A stretch of DNA of 64,000 nucleotides, taken from contig UQZU01000003.1 in NCBI GenBank assembly GCA_900545665.1, forward strand, positions 1 to 64,000. The letters run 5' to 3'. Below are positions 33,685 to 45,597 of the stretch, in pieces. The notes beneath the pieces were generated by a model. That model saw only the letters and a program-made list of their open reading frames with translations, was not told the origin of the DNA and searched no databases. This stretch comes from an uncultured Collinsella sp. Lineage in GTDB: Bacteria; Actinomycetota; Coriobacteriia; Coriobacteriales; Coriobacteriaceae. The stretch's first letter is position 1; each line of letters starts with the position of its first letter. Both the position numbers and the translations under genes were made by a program.

Positions 33685-35781
33685 ATGGCAGACGCTAAGG
33701 ATTTCCTGTTTGAGATCGGTACGGAGGAAATGCCCTCTGCACCGTTGAACAATGCCGTCAAGCAGCTTGGCACCATGATCGCCAAGGGCCTCGACGAGGC
33801 CGGTCTGGCCCATGGCGAGGTCCGCGTGATCTCGAGCCCGCGCCGCCTGGCTGCGCTCGTTGCCGACGTCGCCACCGCGACCGACGAGGTTCACGAGGTC
33901 AAGCGCGGCCCCGCGGCCAACATCGCCTTCGATGCCGACGGTAACGCCACCAAGGCCGCCCAGGGCTTCGCCCGCAAGTGCGGTGTGGCTGCCGAGGACC
34001 TGGTCCGTCGCGAGGACACTGACGGTCGCGAGTATGTGTTCGCCGAGAAGAATATTCCCTCCGCACCGGCTACGCCGATTCTGACCGCTCTGTGCGAGAA
34101 GACCATCGCCGGCCTGCAGTGGCCCAACTACCGCTCCCAGCGCTGGGGTCACGAGCATGCTACCTTTGTTCGTCCGGTCCGTTGGATTTGCTGCCTTCTG
34201 GGCGAGGATGTTGTGCCCGTGTCGTTTGCCGATGTGACGAGTGGCAACACCACGCGTGGTCATCGCGTACTTGGCCCCGGTGACCATGTGGTCGCCAGCC
34301 CCGCCGTCTACGAGCAAGTGCTCGAGGACGCCGGCGTGCTTTCTGCCGAGCGTCGTCGTGAGGCCATCCTCGCCGGTATCGCCGAGGTCGAGGCTGCCCG
34401 TCCCGGCTGCCATGTCGATACGCCCAAGAAGGTCTTCGAGGAGGTCATTAACCTCTGCGAGTGGCCGACGGTGCTCGTCGGTACCTTCGATGAGGAGTTC
34501 CTCAAGGTCCCGCACGAGATTATCTGCGAGTCCATGCTCACCAACCAGCGCTACTTCCCGATCTATGACGGCGAGGGCAAGCTCACGCGTGAGTTCGTGG
34601 TCGTCTCCAACAGCAAGCCCGAGAACGCCGAGCGCGTGATCGACGGCAACGAGCGCGTTGTGCGTGCCCGTCTGGACGATGCCAAGTTCTTCTACGAGGA
34701 GGACCTGAAGATCTCCCTCGACGAGTTCCGCGAGCGTCTGGCCAAGGTTGCCTTCCAGGAGAAGCTCGGTAGCGTGCTCGCCAAGTCCGAGCGCATCGAG
34801 CAGCTCGCGCTCGCTATCGCCCGCGAGGCTCATCTGGGCGCCCACCTTGCCGCCGATGCCGCTCGCGCCGCGCACCTGTGCAAGGCCGACCTGGTGTCTA
34901 ACGCCGTTGTCGAGTTCACGAGCCAGCAGGGCGTGATGGGCGGTTATTACGCGACCGCGATGGGGGAGAACGACGAGGTCGCTCATGCTATCCGCGATCA
35001 CTATCGTCCCCGCTTTGCCGGTGACGAGCTGCCTGAGGGCACCGCTGGCTGCATCGTGGCTTGCGCCGACAAGCTCGATACCATCGCCGGTATCTTTGCC
35101 ATCGGCGAGCCCCCGACCGGCTCCTCCGACCCCTACGCGCTGCGTCGTGCCGCTATCGGCATCATCAACATTCTGCGCGACCGTCTGCCGATCGACCCCA
35201 CGTCGCTCATCGACTTCGCCCTCGAGCTCTACAGTGAGCAGGGCATTGAGTTCGACGCCGCCGAGGTCGCCCAGCAGGTTCGCGACTTCTTCCACGGCCG
35301 TCTGGTGAGCATGGCCCGCGACGAAAAGATCCCGGCCGATACCGTTGCCGCCGTCTCCGCGGTGCACATCATCGCCCCGTCCGTCTTCTTCGCCCGCTGC
35401 GCCGCCCTCGACGAGGCCCGCAAGAACGACGCCGAGACGTTCGATAACCTGGCGACCGCCTATGCCCGCGCCGCGCACATCTCCAAGCCCGAGCTGGGCG
35501 CGGAGTACGACCGCGCCCTGATGGGCGAGGTCGAGCTCGCGCTTGCCGATGCCTCCGAGGGTGCTCAGACCGCTGTCGACGCCGCCCTCGCTGCCGAGGA
35601 TTACCCGGTCGCATTTGCCGCCCTCGCCGCCCTGCGCGCCCCCATCGACCGCTTCTTCGACGAGGTCATGGTCATGGACAAGGACGAGCAGCTTCGCGAT
35701 AATCGCCTTAAGCTGCTCAACCGCTTCGAGGCCGTTTTCTCCGGCATCGCAAACATCGGTGAGCTTGCTCGCAAAAAGTAA
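33685..35781 (+). CDS. glyS: Glycyl-tRNA synthetase beta subunit
   Basis: The 698-residue tRNA-binding subunit. It begins FLFEIGTEEMPSAPL and has the IAGLQWPNYRSQRWG and FVRPVRWICCLL segments, LTNQRYFPI, an HD-like middle domain and the C-terminal anticodon-binding part. Length is normal. Coupled to glyQ. Confidence 0.97.
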   Translation: MADAKDFLFEIGTEEMPSAPLNNAVKQLGTMIAKGLDEAGLAHGEVRVISSPRRLAALVADVATATDEVHEVKRGPAANIAFDADGNATKAAQGFARKCGVAAEDLVRREDTDGREYVFAEKNIPSAPATPILTALCEKTIAGLQWPNYRSQRWGHEHATFVRPVRWICCLLGEDVVPVSFADVTSGNTTRGHRVLGPGDHVVASPAVYEQVLEDAGVLSAERRREAILAGIAEVEAARPGCHVDTPKKVFEEVINLCEWPTVLVGTFDEEFLKVPHEIICESMLTNQRYFPIYDGEGKLTREFVVVSNSKPENAERVIDGNERVVRARLDDAKFFYEEDLKISLDEFRERLAKVAFQEKLGSVLAKSERIEQLALAIAREAHLGAHLAADAARAAHLCKADLVSNAVVEFTSQQGVMGGYYATAMGENDEVAHAIRDHYRPRFAGDELPEGTAGCIVACADKLDTIAGIFAIGEPPTGSSDPYALRRAAIGIINILRDRLPIDPTSLIDFALELYSEQGIEFDAAEVAQQVRDFFHGRLVSMARDEKIPADTVAAVSAVHIIAPSVFFARCAALDEARKNDAETFDNLATAYARAAHISKPELGAEYDRALMGEVELALADASEGAQTAVDAALAAEDYPVAFAALAALRAPIDRFFDEVMVMDKDEQLRDNRLKLLNRFEAVFSGIANIGELARKK

Positions 35782-35815
35782 GCCAGCCTGCGCATAAGCG
35801 CAAAAGGAGCCCCGC

Positions 35816-36682
35816 ATGGATTGCCCGGTCACCGCTCGTCCCACCGTTATCGTTATCTCCGACTCGCTCGGTGATACCGCTTGTGAGGTGGTGCTTGCGG
35901 CGTCCGGGCAATTTGATGAAGGGGCTTTTCGCGTTTTACGCCTGCCCAAGGTGACCTCCGTGGAGCAGGTCAAGTCGTTTGTGGGTCCGCGCGTCGATGC
36001 CGATCATCGCGATATTGCCGTGTTCCACACCATTGTCGATCCGGCGCTTCGCGCCCGCGTGCTCGATTACCTGGGCATGCTGCATATCCGTTCGGTCGAC
36101 CTGATCGGCCCGACGCTCGCCGTGCTGTCGTCGCTCATCGGTGTGCCGCCCAAGGGCGTTGCGGGCGTGATTCACAAGACCGATGACCGCTATTTCCATC
36201 GTATCGAGGCCATGGAGTATTTCGTTGAGCACGATGACGGGCGCGGTTGCGACGATTTGTCGGGTGCCGATATCGTGCTGCTGGGCGTATCGCGCACGTC
36301 CAAGACGCCGCTGTCGATGTATCTGGCTTATCAGGGCTACAAGGTTGCCAATGTTCCGTTGGCCCATGGCATGGAGCCGCCGAAGTCGATTTACGAGGTC
36401 GACCCGATGCGCCTGTTCGGCCTGAATTCGACCGTCGATGTGATTTCCGAAATTCGCGATAGCCGCTTGGGCGATGACTACGCTCGTGCCGTTGCCGGCT
36501 CCTATGCCGAGCCCGAGAGCGTGCGCAGCGAGCTCGAGGAAGCCCGTTCCCTCATGAAGCGGCTAGGCTGCTTTGTGGTGCGTACCGACGGCAAGGCCAT
36601 CGAGGAGAGCGCTGCCGAGATCATTAGCCACTTGGAGGAAATCCAAGAAGCCCGTGCCCGCCGCGCCGCCCGTCGAGCCTAA
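35816..36682 (+). CDS. ppsR: Pyruvate, phosphate dikinase regulatory protein
   Basis: A 288-residue bifunctional kinase/phosphorylase that switches PPDK off and on with ADP and phosphate (DUF299 family). Motifs are VISDSLGDTA at the start, IHKTDDRYFHRIEAMEYFVEHDDG, and the P-loop-like GVSRTSKTPLSMYLAYQGYKVANVPL. The target gene, ppdK, follows 250 bp downstream on its own promoter region, which supports assignment to PPDK rather than PEP synthase. Confidence 0.94.
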   Translation: MDCPVTARPTVIVISDSLGDTACEVVLAASGQFDEGAFRVLRLPKVTSVEQVKSFVGPRVDADHRDIAVFHTIVDPALRARVLDYLGMLHIRSVDLIGPTLAVLSSLIGVPPKGVAGVIHKTDDRYFHRIEAMEYFVEHDDGRGCDDLSGADIVLLGVSRTSKTPLSMYLAYQGYKVANVPLAHGMEPPKSIYEVDPMRLFGLNSTVDVISEIRDSRLGDDYARAVAGSYAEPESVRSELEEARSLMKRLGCFVVRTDGKAIEESAAEIISHLEEIQEARARRAARRA

Positions 36683-36761
36683 CAGTAGCAGCATTTTGAT
36701 AAAGCGATTTAGCAAAAATATCGCATCTGACCTGCACCTTCTTACAGTGGTATCTTCATAA

Positions 36762-36856
36762 GGTAACCACCTTTACCTACCATTTACCGCCAGTTTTAGC
36801 ACGTTTACCAAACCCCGCACCCTCTACGCAAGCCCGCTCAATGCCCGCCGTATAGT
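36762..36856 (+). promoter_or_regulatory. ppdK upstream region with phased TTTACC repeats
   Basis: Three TTTACC hexamers start at 36772, 36783 and 36804, offsets of 11 and 21 bp. An inverted copy, GGTAAC, is at 36762. A clear -10, TATAGT, is at 36851-36856 without a recognisable -35, the pattern of an activator-dependent promoter. The rest of the 249-bp gap is AT-rich at the left and holds no gene. Confidence 0.5.
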
Positions 36857-36931
36857 ACCCTCACGGCTCGCATCCGGCGGGTCGATTCGTTACCACGGTC
36901 GTGCGCGAGAGCGCATGGAAGGGGAAGTATC

Positions 36932-39682
<2,751 letters not shown>

Positions 39683-39720
39683 CGTTTTGGGTTTAGACGC
39701 CTAGCGTAGCCCCCTTCATG

Positions 39721-39748
39721 CCGCCCGTCTCATTCGTGAGACGGGCGG
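39721..39748 (+). terminator. Stem-loop after ppdK
   Basis: A perfect 11-bp stem (CCGCCCGTCTC with GAGACGGGCGG) around ATTCGT, then TTATC. The T-run is short, so it is a terminator by position and strength of stem. Confidence 0.65.
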
Positions 39749-39794
39749 TTATCATGTGCGGGTTTTGTCTTTTTGTCTGCGTAAAAAATTGTTC

Positions 39795-39867
39795 TTGCAG
39801 CAGAAACCCGCGCGTGTATACTCGAATACGTTTGTTCAACTACGTGCCGGCCAAGGTGGTACGGCAC
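39795..39867 (+). promoter_or_regulatory. rplS promoter and short leader hairpin
   Basis: TTGCAG and TATACT are separated by 16 bp (39795-39822). The leader RNA contains GTGCCG pairing with CGGCAC (39844-39867), with an inner CC/GG pair, about 25 nt before the start codon. Such a hairpin could be an autoregulatory L19 site, but this is not tested. Confidence 0.55.
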
Positions 39868-39891
39868 CTCTAGAAGAGTAAGGAATTGCAC

Positions 39892-40233
39892 ATGGATTAC
39901 ATCCGCGCAATCGAGCGTCAGCAGATCCGCGAGGACATTCCTCAGGTTCGCGTCGCCGACAACGTCAAGGTTCACTACCGCATTAAGGAAGGCGACCGCG
40001 AGCGCATCCAGGTCTTCCAGGGCGACGTCATCCGCATGGCCGGCGCCGGTGCCCGCGAGACCTTCACCGTCCGCAAGATGTCCTTCGGTGTCGGTGTTGA
40101 GCGTACCTTCCCGCTTCACAGCCCCAAGATCGCCAAGCTCGAGGTCGTTCGTCATGGTCGCGTCCGTCGCGCCAAGCTGTACTACCTCCGCGACAAGGTG
40201 GGCAAGGCTGCTCGCATCCCCGAGAAGCGCTAA
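39892..40233 (+). CDS. rplS: 50S ribosomal protein L19
   Basis: A 113-residue protein: MDYIRAIERQQIREDIP, VRVADNVKVHYRIKEGDRERIQVFQG, and ERTFPLHSPKIAKLEVVRHGRVRRAKLYYLRD. ATG 39892 is preferred over TTG 39886 because AGGAA is 5 bp upstream. In many genomes rplS follows trmD; here lepB, glyQS, ppsR and ppdK stand between. Confidence 0.97.
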   Translation: MDYIRAIERQQIREDIPQVRVADNVKVHYRIKEGDRERIQVFQGDVIRMAGAGARETFTVRKMSFGVGVERTFPLHSPKIAKLEVVRHGRVRRAKLYYLRDKVGKAARIPEKR

Positions 40234-40267
40234 GAAGATCGCAGCGTCTGTCCACTCGTTTGGACAC

Positions 40268-40298
40268 AAGGGTCACCTTCGGGTGGCCCTTCTTTTTA
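40268..40298 (+). terminator. Terminator after rplS
   Basis: AAGGGTCACC pairs with GGTGGCCCTT around TTCG, then CTTTTTAT. It lies just before the rnhB ribosome-binding site. Confidence 0.85.
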
Positions 40299-40326
40299 TC
40301 TGATTTGCATGCAAGGAGGGCCTGGT

Positions 40327-41115
40327 ATGGCCAACATGACGAGCTCGGTTTCGGCATCGCAGGTTGCCGGTGAGTTGGCGAGCGCTACGTTTGAGGAGAT
40401 TCCCGCCCTCGTGGAGCATTATCGCGAGGACCCGCGCCAGCAGGTAATCAAGGCTTGCGAGCGTGCTCTTAAGCGCCATGCCAAGGAACTTGCCGAGCGT
40501 GAGCGCGTCAATGACATGTACGAGCTTATGCATGAGCTTGGCGGCGATGGGGTGGTCGTTGGTGTCGACGAGGTGGGTCGCGGATCGGTGGCCGGTCCTT
40601 TGACGGTATGCGCTGTCTGCCTTCCTATGGAGCCGCGCGTCTGGGGTATCAACGATTCCAAAAAGCTCACGCCGGCGCGCCGCGAGTTGCTCTCAGTGAA
40701 GATTGCCGAGGTGGCGACGGCGATCGGTTTTTGCCATATCGCTCCTGCGGATATTGATGAGATGGGCATGGCCCGCGCCATTCGGGCCGCTGTCGCGGGC
40801 GCGGTTGCTGATACTGGGCTTGAGCCCGATTGCGTGCTTATGGACGGCAACCCTCTGGGTGCCGTGCCCCATGAGCGCGACGTGGTCAAGGGCGACGCCA
40901 AGATCGCCTGCATCGCCGCGGCGTCCATCATGGCCAAGGTCACGCGTGACGAGATGATGGTCGAGTACGACGCCGAGTACCCCGAGTACCATCTGGCCGA
41001 ATCGAAGGGCTATGCGAGCCCCGAGCATATCGAGGCCATTCGCAAACATGGACTTTGTCCGCTGCACCGCGTGAGCTTTTGCGGAAACTTTCTGCAGACT
41101 GAGCGCCTTTTCTAG
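40327..41115 (+). CDS. rnhB: Ribonuclease HII
   Basis: Removes RNA from RNA-DNA hybrids and single ribonucleotides. A 262-residue protein with an N-terminal helical extension of about 75 residues. The catalytic DE motif is VGVDEVGRGSVAGPL, with further acidic residues in DGNPLG and the VKGDAKIACIAAASIMAKVTRD segment. The ATG at 40327 has AGGAGG 8 bp upstream; the preceding terminator hairpin excludes longer versions. Confidence 0.95.
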   Translation: MANMTSSVSASQVAGELASATFEEIPALVEHYREDPRQQVIKACERALKRHAKELAERERVNDMYELMHELGGDGVVVGVDEVGRGSVAGPLTVCAVCLPMEPRVWGINDSKKLTPARRELLSVKIAEVATAIGFCHIAPADIDEMGMARAIRAAVAGAVADTGLEPDCVLMDGNPLGAVPHERDVVKGDAKIACIAAASIMAKVTRDEMMVEYDAEYPEYHLAESKGYASPEHIEAIRKHGLCPLHRVSFCGNFLQTERLF

Positions 41116-41164
41116 GCCAATTGTGGAGACAGGGACCCCTGGGGTTTTATAAACCTGCTGGTAG

Positions 41165-41206
41165 CGGGCCGCGTGCAACGTGATTGTTGCGTACGGCCCG
41201 TTTTTT
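41165..41206 (+). terminator. Terminator after rnhB
   Basis: CGGGCCG-C-GTGCAAC pairs with GTTGC-GTA-CGGCCCG and runs into TTTTTT. Upstream (41119-41160) is a stretch with GGAGACAGGGACCCC that resembles the extragenic GGGGACAG repeats elsewhere in the window. Confidence 0.88.
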
Positions 41207-41304
41207 GTCGGCATTTGGTCAGCTTTTGGTTTGCTTCCGGTACTTACCCGCATGAAAGGTGCCCTCATCATCGGGGCAATGCAGTGTGCGGGAAAGGAGA
41301 CCCC

Positions 41305-41790
41305 ATGAGTGCCGCAAGCAAAAAGAGCAAGACGCAGCAGCTCAAGGAGCGTTGGGAAAACGGCGAGCTCGACTGCGGGGCGATGACGCCCGAGTTTATC
41401 AAGGGGCTCAGTCCCCGCGAGCTGGGCATGCTGGGCGAGCTGATCACCATCGACTACTTTAACGAGCGCGGCTACACCTTGCTGGAGCAGGGTTATCGTT
41501 GCACCGAGGGCGAGGCCGACCTGGTGCTGCTCGATGAGCTCGACGATGTCGTGGTGATGGCCGAGGTCAAGACCAGACGCGTTGCGCTGGATTGCAGCAC
41601 GCGGATCTTTCCCGAGGAGGCCGTGGACGCCCAAAAGCAACGCCGCTACCGCCGCATCGCAAGTTGCTATCTCATGGAGCATTATCCGCTCAAGGCGATT
41701 CGCTTCGATGCTGTGGGTGTCACCATTCGCGGCGGGCATATCGCCGAGATCGAGCACCAGTACAACGCGTTCGATTGGCAGGTTTCGTGA
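41305..41790 (+). CDS. YraN/UPF0102 family nuclease-like protein
   Basis: A 161-residue protein related to Holliday-junction-resolvase-like nucleases. The restriction-endonuclease-like core is GELITIDYFNERGYTLLEQGYRCTEGEADLVLLDELDDVVVMAEVKTRR, of which GEADLV and EVKTR carry the metal-binding Asp, Glu and Lys. The first 45 residues are charged and not part of the family. AAAGGAGA lies before ATG 41305. It is followed by yifB with a one-base overlap; the pair is common. Confidence 0.85.
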   Translation: MSAASKKSKTQQLKERWENGELDCGAMTPEFIKGLSPRELGMLGELITIDYFNERGYTLLEQGYRCTEGEADLVLLDELDDVVVMAEVKTRRVALDCSTRIFPEEAVDAQKQRRYRRIASCYLMEHYPLKAIRFDAVGVTIRGGHIAEIEHQYNAFDWQVS

Positions 41791-43313
41791 TGGCGTTCGA
41801 GACGTTTGCCGTTCACGCGGCCTGCATCCGCGGCGTCGAGGCGATTGCCGTCACGGTCGAGGTCTCGCTTGCCGGCGGCGTTCCGGGCATCCAGATGCTC
41901 GGCATACCGAGTATGGAGGTGATGGAGTCGCGCGGTCGTATTCGCTGCGCGATGCGCTCCGCCGGGTTCGAGATCCCGCGTTCGGGCATTACGGTCAATC
42001 TGGCGCCCGGCGATATCCGCAAGACCGGTAGCGGCTTTGATCTGCCCATCGCCATCGCGGTATTGGCGGCCGATGGGCAGATTCCCCGCGACAACCTCGA
42101 TCGTTGTCTTATCGCTGGTGAGCTTGGCTTGGACGGTACGGTGCTTCCTGTCAAGGGCGAGGTGGCGTTTCAGTTATTGGCGCGTGATTTGGGGCTGTCC
42201 TTTATCGCCGGCAGGTCAGACCAGCATGTGCCACTCGCGGGCGTGGATTGCGGATTCATCGATCATTTGTCTCAGCTTGCTCATGGTATGGGCGATGCCG
42301 CGCGGCACTACTTGGATTCCGAGGGCGTCGAGGCGACCTTTGAGCCTGAGCTCGACTATGCCGACGTGCTGGGGCAGGAAGTCGCTAAACGCGGCATGGC
42401 ACTTGCGGCGGCAGGAGAACTCGGCTTGCTCATGATCGGGTCTCCGGGATCGGGCAAGACGATGCTTGCGCGCCGTATGACCGGCATCCTGCCTGAGCTT
42501 TCCGTTGAGGATCAGCAGGAGGCGCTGTGCATCCATTCGGTTTTGGGTGAGAACATTGATGGCTTGTTGGCGGGGCACCGGCCCTTCCGCAGTCCCCATC
42601 ACAGTATTTCGACCGCAGGCCTTATCGGCGGTGGGCGCCCGGTGCACCCGGGTGAGATCAGCCTTGCTCATGGCGGCGTGCTCTTTTTGGACGAGCTTGC
42701 CGAGTTTCCCACGGGTGTGCTGCAGACGCTGCGTCAGCCCATCGAACGCGGCTGCGTCAGGATCGTGCGCGTCGACGGGGCTTTTACCTTCCCGTCGCGC
42801 TTTCAGCTGCTGGCTGCGAGCAATCCCTGCCCCTGCGGCTTTTTGGGCGATCGCGAGGTACCGTGTCGCTGCTCGGCGGCGATGGTCGAGCGCTATCGGT
42901 CTAAACTGCGCGGTCCTTTGGCCGACCGTATCGACATGATGATCGATGTGGCCCGTCCCGACCCTCAAGTGATTATCGAGGGTGCGGAGGGCATGTCGTC
43001 GGCCGAGTTACGTGACTACGTTGTGCGCGGTCGCGCCTTTCGCGCCTGGCGCGAGTCCCGTATGGACGATGCGGATGCCGAGGCCGAGGATGACGAGACA
43101 CGGTCCATTGACGGCGTCGTTTCGACCTTTGAGCTCGATGATGCGGCGGAGAAGTGTGTGCTCGGTCTGTCCAAACGCACGCATCTCACGGGCCGCGGCA
43201 TCGTGCGCCTGGTGCGTATCGCGCGTACAATCGCCGACGTCGCCGAGAGCGAGCAAGTGACGCAGGACCACGTACTTGAGGCGGCGATGTACCAGGGAAG
43301 GAGGGACCAATGA
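41790..43313 (+). CDS. YifB/ComM family AAA+ ATPase
   Basis: A 507-residue Mg-chelatase-type ATPase. The N-terminal ChlI-like domain (ACIRGVEAIAVTVEVSLAGGVPGIQMLG, RSGITVNLAPGDIRK) precedes the AAA+ core: Walker A GSPGSGKTMLARR, FRSPHHSISTAGLIGGG, Walker B GVLFLDELAEF, and SNPCPCGFLGD. ComM is a helicase that aids branch migration in transformation; this homologue sits before dprA, which fits a role in DNA uptake or recombination. The start overlaps the previous stop as TGATG. Confidence 0.92.
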   Translation: MAFETFAVHAACIRGVEAIAVTVEVSLAGGVPGIQMLGIPSMEVMESRGRIRCAMRSAGFEIPRSGITVNLAPGDIRKTGSGFDLPIAIAVLAADGQIPRDNLDRCLIAGELGLDGTVLPVKGEVAFQLLARDLGLSFIAGRSDQHVPLAGVDCGFIDHLSQLAHGMGDAARHYLDSEGVEATFEPELDYADVLGQEVAKRGMALAAAGELGLLMIGSPGSGKTMLARRMTGILPELSVEDQQEALCIHSVLGENIDGLLAGHRPFRSPHHSISTAGLIGGGRPVHPGEISLAHGGVLFLDELAEFPTGVLQTLRQPIERGCVRIVRVDGAFTFPSRFQLLAASNPCPCGFLGDREVPCRCSAAMVERYRSKLRGPLADRIDMMIDVARPDPQVIIEGAEGMSSAELRDYVVRGRAFRAWRESRMDDADAEAEDDETRSIDGVVSTFELDDAAEKCVLGLSKRTHLTGRGIVRLVRIARTIADVAESEQVTQDHVLEAAMYQGRRDQ

Positions 43314-44245
43314 TGGCTGAGGGGACCTTCGAGCTGCATCCAGGTGACGTGTTGTATCCCGAGACCGTTTTGGAGCTTTCTGATGTACCTCAGACGCTCT
43401 ATGTGCGCGGCAACCCCGAGGCGCTTTCGACGCCCGCGCTCTCCATCATCGGTGCGCGAAAGGCCTCGCCGTATGGTCTTGCCGTGGCAGAGCTTGCGGC
43501 GAAGGTGGCGGTTGAGGCGGGAGTGACGGTAGTTTCGGGCGGTGCGGTCGGTTGTGACCAGGCCTCGGGTTGGGCTGCGGTCAACGCCGGCGGCAAACAC
43601 GTTGTGGTGCTGGGGACGGGCGCCGACGTGGTCTACCCGCGTTCGAGCGCGGGGCTGATTACGCGCACGCTTGATACGGGTGGCGCGGTCGTGTCGATCT
43701 CTCCGTGGGGCATGGGTCCGCGCAAGTTCGCCTTTCCGCGCCGCAATCGCATAATCGCGGCCCTGTCGCAAGCCCTCTTTGTATCCGAGGCGGGTATGCC
43801 TTCTGGGACGTTTTCCACAGCCGAGGCTGCTATGGATTTGGGGCGAGAACTTCTTGCCGTGCCGGGGTCGATCCTATCGCCCGAGTCGCGTGGCACGAAT
43901 TACCTCATTGCGAACGGTGCCTGCTGCATCGTCGACGAGGAATCTATCGAGATGGCTATCTCACGCATCTACGGAACCCTGCGCTACTCGCGCCCCGATG
44001 CTCCCGGCATTGCCGACCTGGATCCAACGCAGCAGACCGTGATGCATGCGCTCATCGCCTCTCCGCTCAAGGTCGACGACATCGCGGCGCTCGTCTCGCT
44101 CGATGCTGTCGGCGTACTCAAACTCTTGGGTTCGCTTGAACTCGAGGGTCTTATCGATCGCATGATGGATGGAAGGTATGCGCCCTCCAAGTTTGCCCTT
44201 CACGCCCAGACACCCTTCGGTCACAATGGAAAACGTGTCAATTAG
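43310..44245 (+). CDS. dprA: DNA-processing protein DprA
   Basis: Loads RecA on incoming single-stranded DNA. The 311-residue protein has the Rossmann-like core: SIIGARKASPYGLAVAELAAKVA, SGGAVGCDQASGWAAVNAGG, VLGTGADVVYPR, PRRNRIIAALSQALFVSEA, and GTNYLIANGA. A C-terminal winged-helix-like part follows from about residue 235. The usual N-terminal SAM-like domain is short. AAGGAGG precedes tandem ATGs; it overlaps yifB by 4 nt. Confidence 0.93.
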   Translation: MMAEGTFELHPGDVLYPETVLELSDVPQTLYVRGNPEALSTPALSIIGARKASPYGLAVAELAAKVAVEAGVTVVSGGAVGCDQASGWAAVNAGGKHVVVLGTGADVVYPRSSAGLITRTLDTGGAVVSISPWGMGPRKFAFPRRNRIIAALSQALFVSEAGMPSGTFSTAEAAMDLGRELLAVPGSILSPESRGTNYLIANGACCIVDEESIEMAISRIYGTLRYSRPDAPGIADLDPTQQTVMHALIASPLKVDDIAALVSLDAVGVLKLLGSLELEGLIDRMMDGRYAPSKFALHAQTPFGHNGKRVN

Positions 44246-44259
44246 AAAGGTGTTTGCAG

Positions 44260-45597
44260 ATGCAGTTCGATCAGGTGACAGTTATCGGTGGCGGTCTGGC
44301 GGGTTCGGAGTGCGCGATCCAGCTGGCAGATCGCGGTTTTGCCGTAAAGCTGTGCGAGATGCGCCCCCAGGTGAGCTCCCCGGCTCACCATACCGATCAC
44401 CTGGCAGAGCTCGTCTGCTCGAATTCGTTTAAGTCGACCCGTCCGGATTCCGCGGCTGGTTTGCTGAAGGCCGAGCTTGAGCGCATGGGTTCAGTCCTGC
44501 TCGATTGCGCCCATCGCGCGGCTGTTCCCGCCGGCGGTGCCCTGGCGGTCGACCGCGTCAAGTTTTCCGAGCTTGTCGAGGCCGAGGTTGCCGCTCGTCC
44601 CAATATCGAGGTCGTGCACGGCGAGGTCACGCAGATTCCCGAGGGTCACGTGGTCATTGCCGCGGGCCCGCTGTGTTCACCGGCGCTGAGCGAAGAGGTT
44701 ATGAAGCTCGTCGGTGGCGATGCCCTGGCATTCTTTGATGCGGCGGCGCCGATCGTCGATGCCTCCACGCTCGATATGGACGTGCTGTTCTCGCAGTCGC
44801 GCTACGAGGAGCAGGGGGGCGGCGACTATCTCAACGCTCCACTCAATAAGGAGGAGTACGAGGCCTTTATCGAGGCGCTTACCACGGCCGACCGCGTGGT
44901 GCTCAAAGACTTTGAGGGCGGCGATCTGTTCCAGGCTTGCCAGCCTGCCGAGGAAGTTGCGCGCACCGGCAAGGACGCCATTCGCTTTGGCGCCATGAAG
45001 CCCGTCGGCCTCACCGACCCGCGTACCGGACGTCGCCCCTGGGCGGCGATTCAGCTGCGTGCCGAGAACAAGGAGAAGACCGCCTATAACCTGGTGGGCT
45101 TCCAGACCAACTTGACCTTTGGCGAGCAGAAGCGCGTCTTCCATATGGTGCCGGGCCTGGAGAACGCTGAGTTCTTCCGCTACGGTGTCATGCACCGCAA
45201 TACCTTTGTCGACGCCCCGCATGTGCTCGATGGCACCTTTGCCGTGCCCGGTACCGGTGTGCGCCTGGCCGGTCAGATCACCGGCACCGAGGGGTACATG
45301 GAAGCCGTGGCGACAGGTCTGCTCGCGGCGCTCAACACCTATGCAGAGGCTATCGGCGCCGATTCCGTTGAGTTGCCCCGCGTGGGCGCCCTGGGTGCGC
45401 TCGTGGGCTATGCGACCGATCCTGCCACCGTGGGCTATCAGCCCATGCATGTTAATTTTGGCCTAGTGCCGCCGCTCGAGGACGGTAAGCGCCGCAGCAA
45501 GCGCGACCGCTATCAGGCCTATACGGACCGTGCGCTCGAGGCCCTCGATGCCTACTTGGCCACGCGTTCCGACTTGTTTGGAGGCGACCGGTCATAG
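44260..45597 (+). CDS. trmFO: Methylenetetrahydrofolate-tRNA-(uracil-5-)-methyltransferase
   Basis: A folate- and FAD-dependent enzyme that makes m5U54 in the tRNA T loop. The 445-residue protein has the FAD motif VIGGGLAGSECAIQLADRG and CEMRPQVSSPAHHTDHLAELVCSNSFKS, of which CSNSFKS is diagnostic, then GTEGYMEA and MHVNFGL near the end. ATG 44260 has AAAGG 9 bp upstream. Confidence 0.96.
   Translation: MQFDQVTVIGGGLAGSECAIQLADRGFAVKLCEMRPQVSSPAHHTDHLAELVCSNSFKSTRPDSAAGLLKAELERMGSVLLDCAHRAAVPAGGALAVDRVKFSELVEAEVAARPNIEVVHGEVTQIPEGHVVIAAGPLCSPALSEEVMKLVGGDALAFFDAAAPIVDASTLDMDVLFSQSRYEEQGGGDYLNAPLNKEEYEAFIEALTTADRVVLKDFEGGDLFQACQPAEEVARTGKDAIRFGAMKPVGLTDPRTGRRPWAAIQLRAENKEKTAYNLVGFQTNLTFGEQKRVFHMVPGLENAEFFRYGVMHRNTFVDAPHVLDGTFAVPGTGVRLAGQITGTEGYMEAVATGLLAALNTYAEAIGADSVELPRVGALGALVGYATDPATVGYQPMHVNFGLVPPLEDGKRRSKRDRYQAYTDRALEALDAYLATRSDLFGGDRS

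Noticed and set aside
32779..35973. A 1064-codon minus-strand frame opposite glyQ and glyS
   Set aside because: Same cause: it spans two well-supported genes, has no recognisable domain and no promoter or ribosome-binding site.
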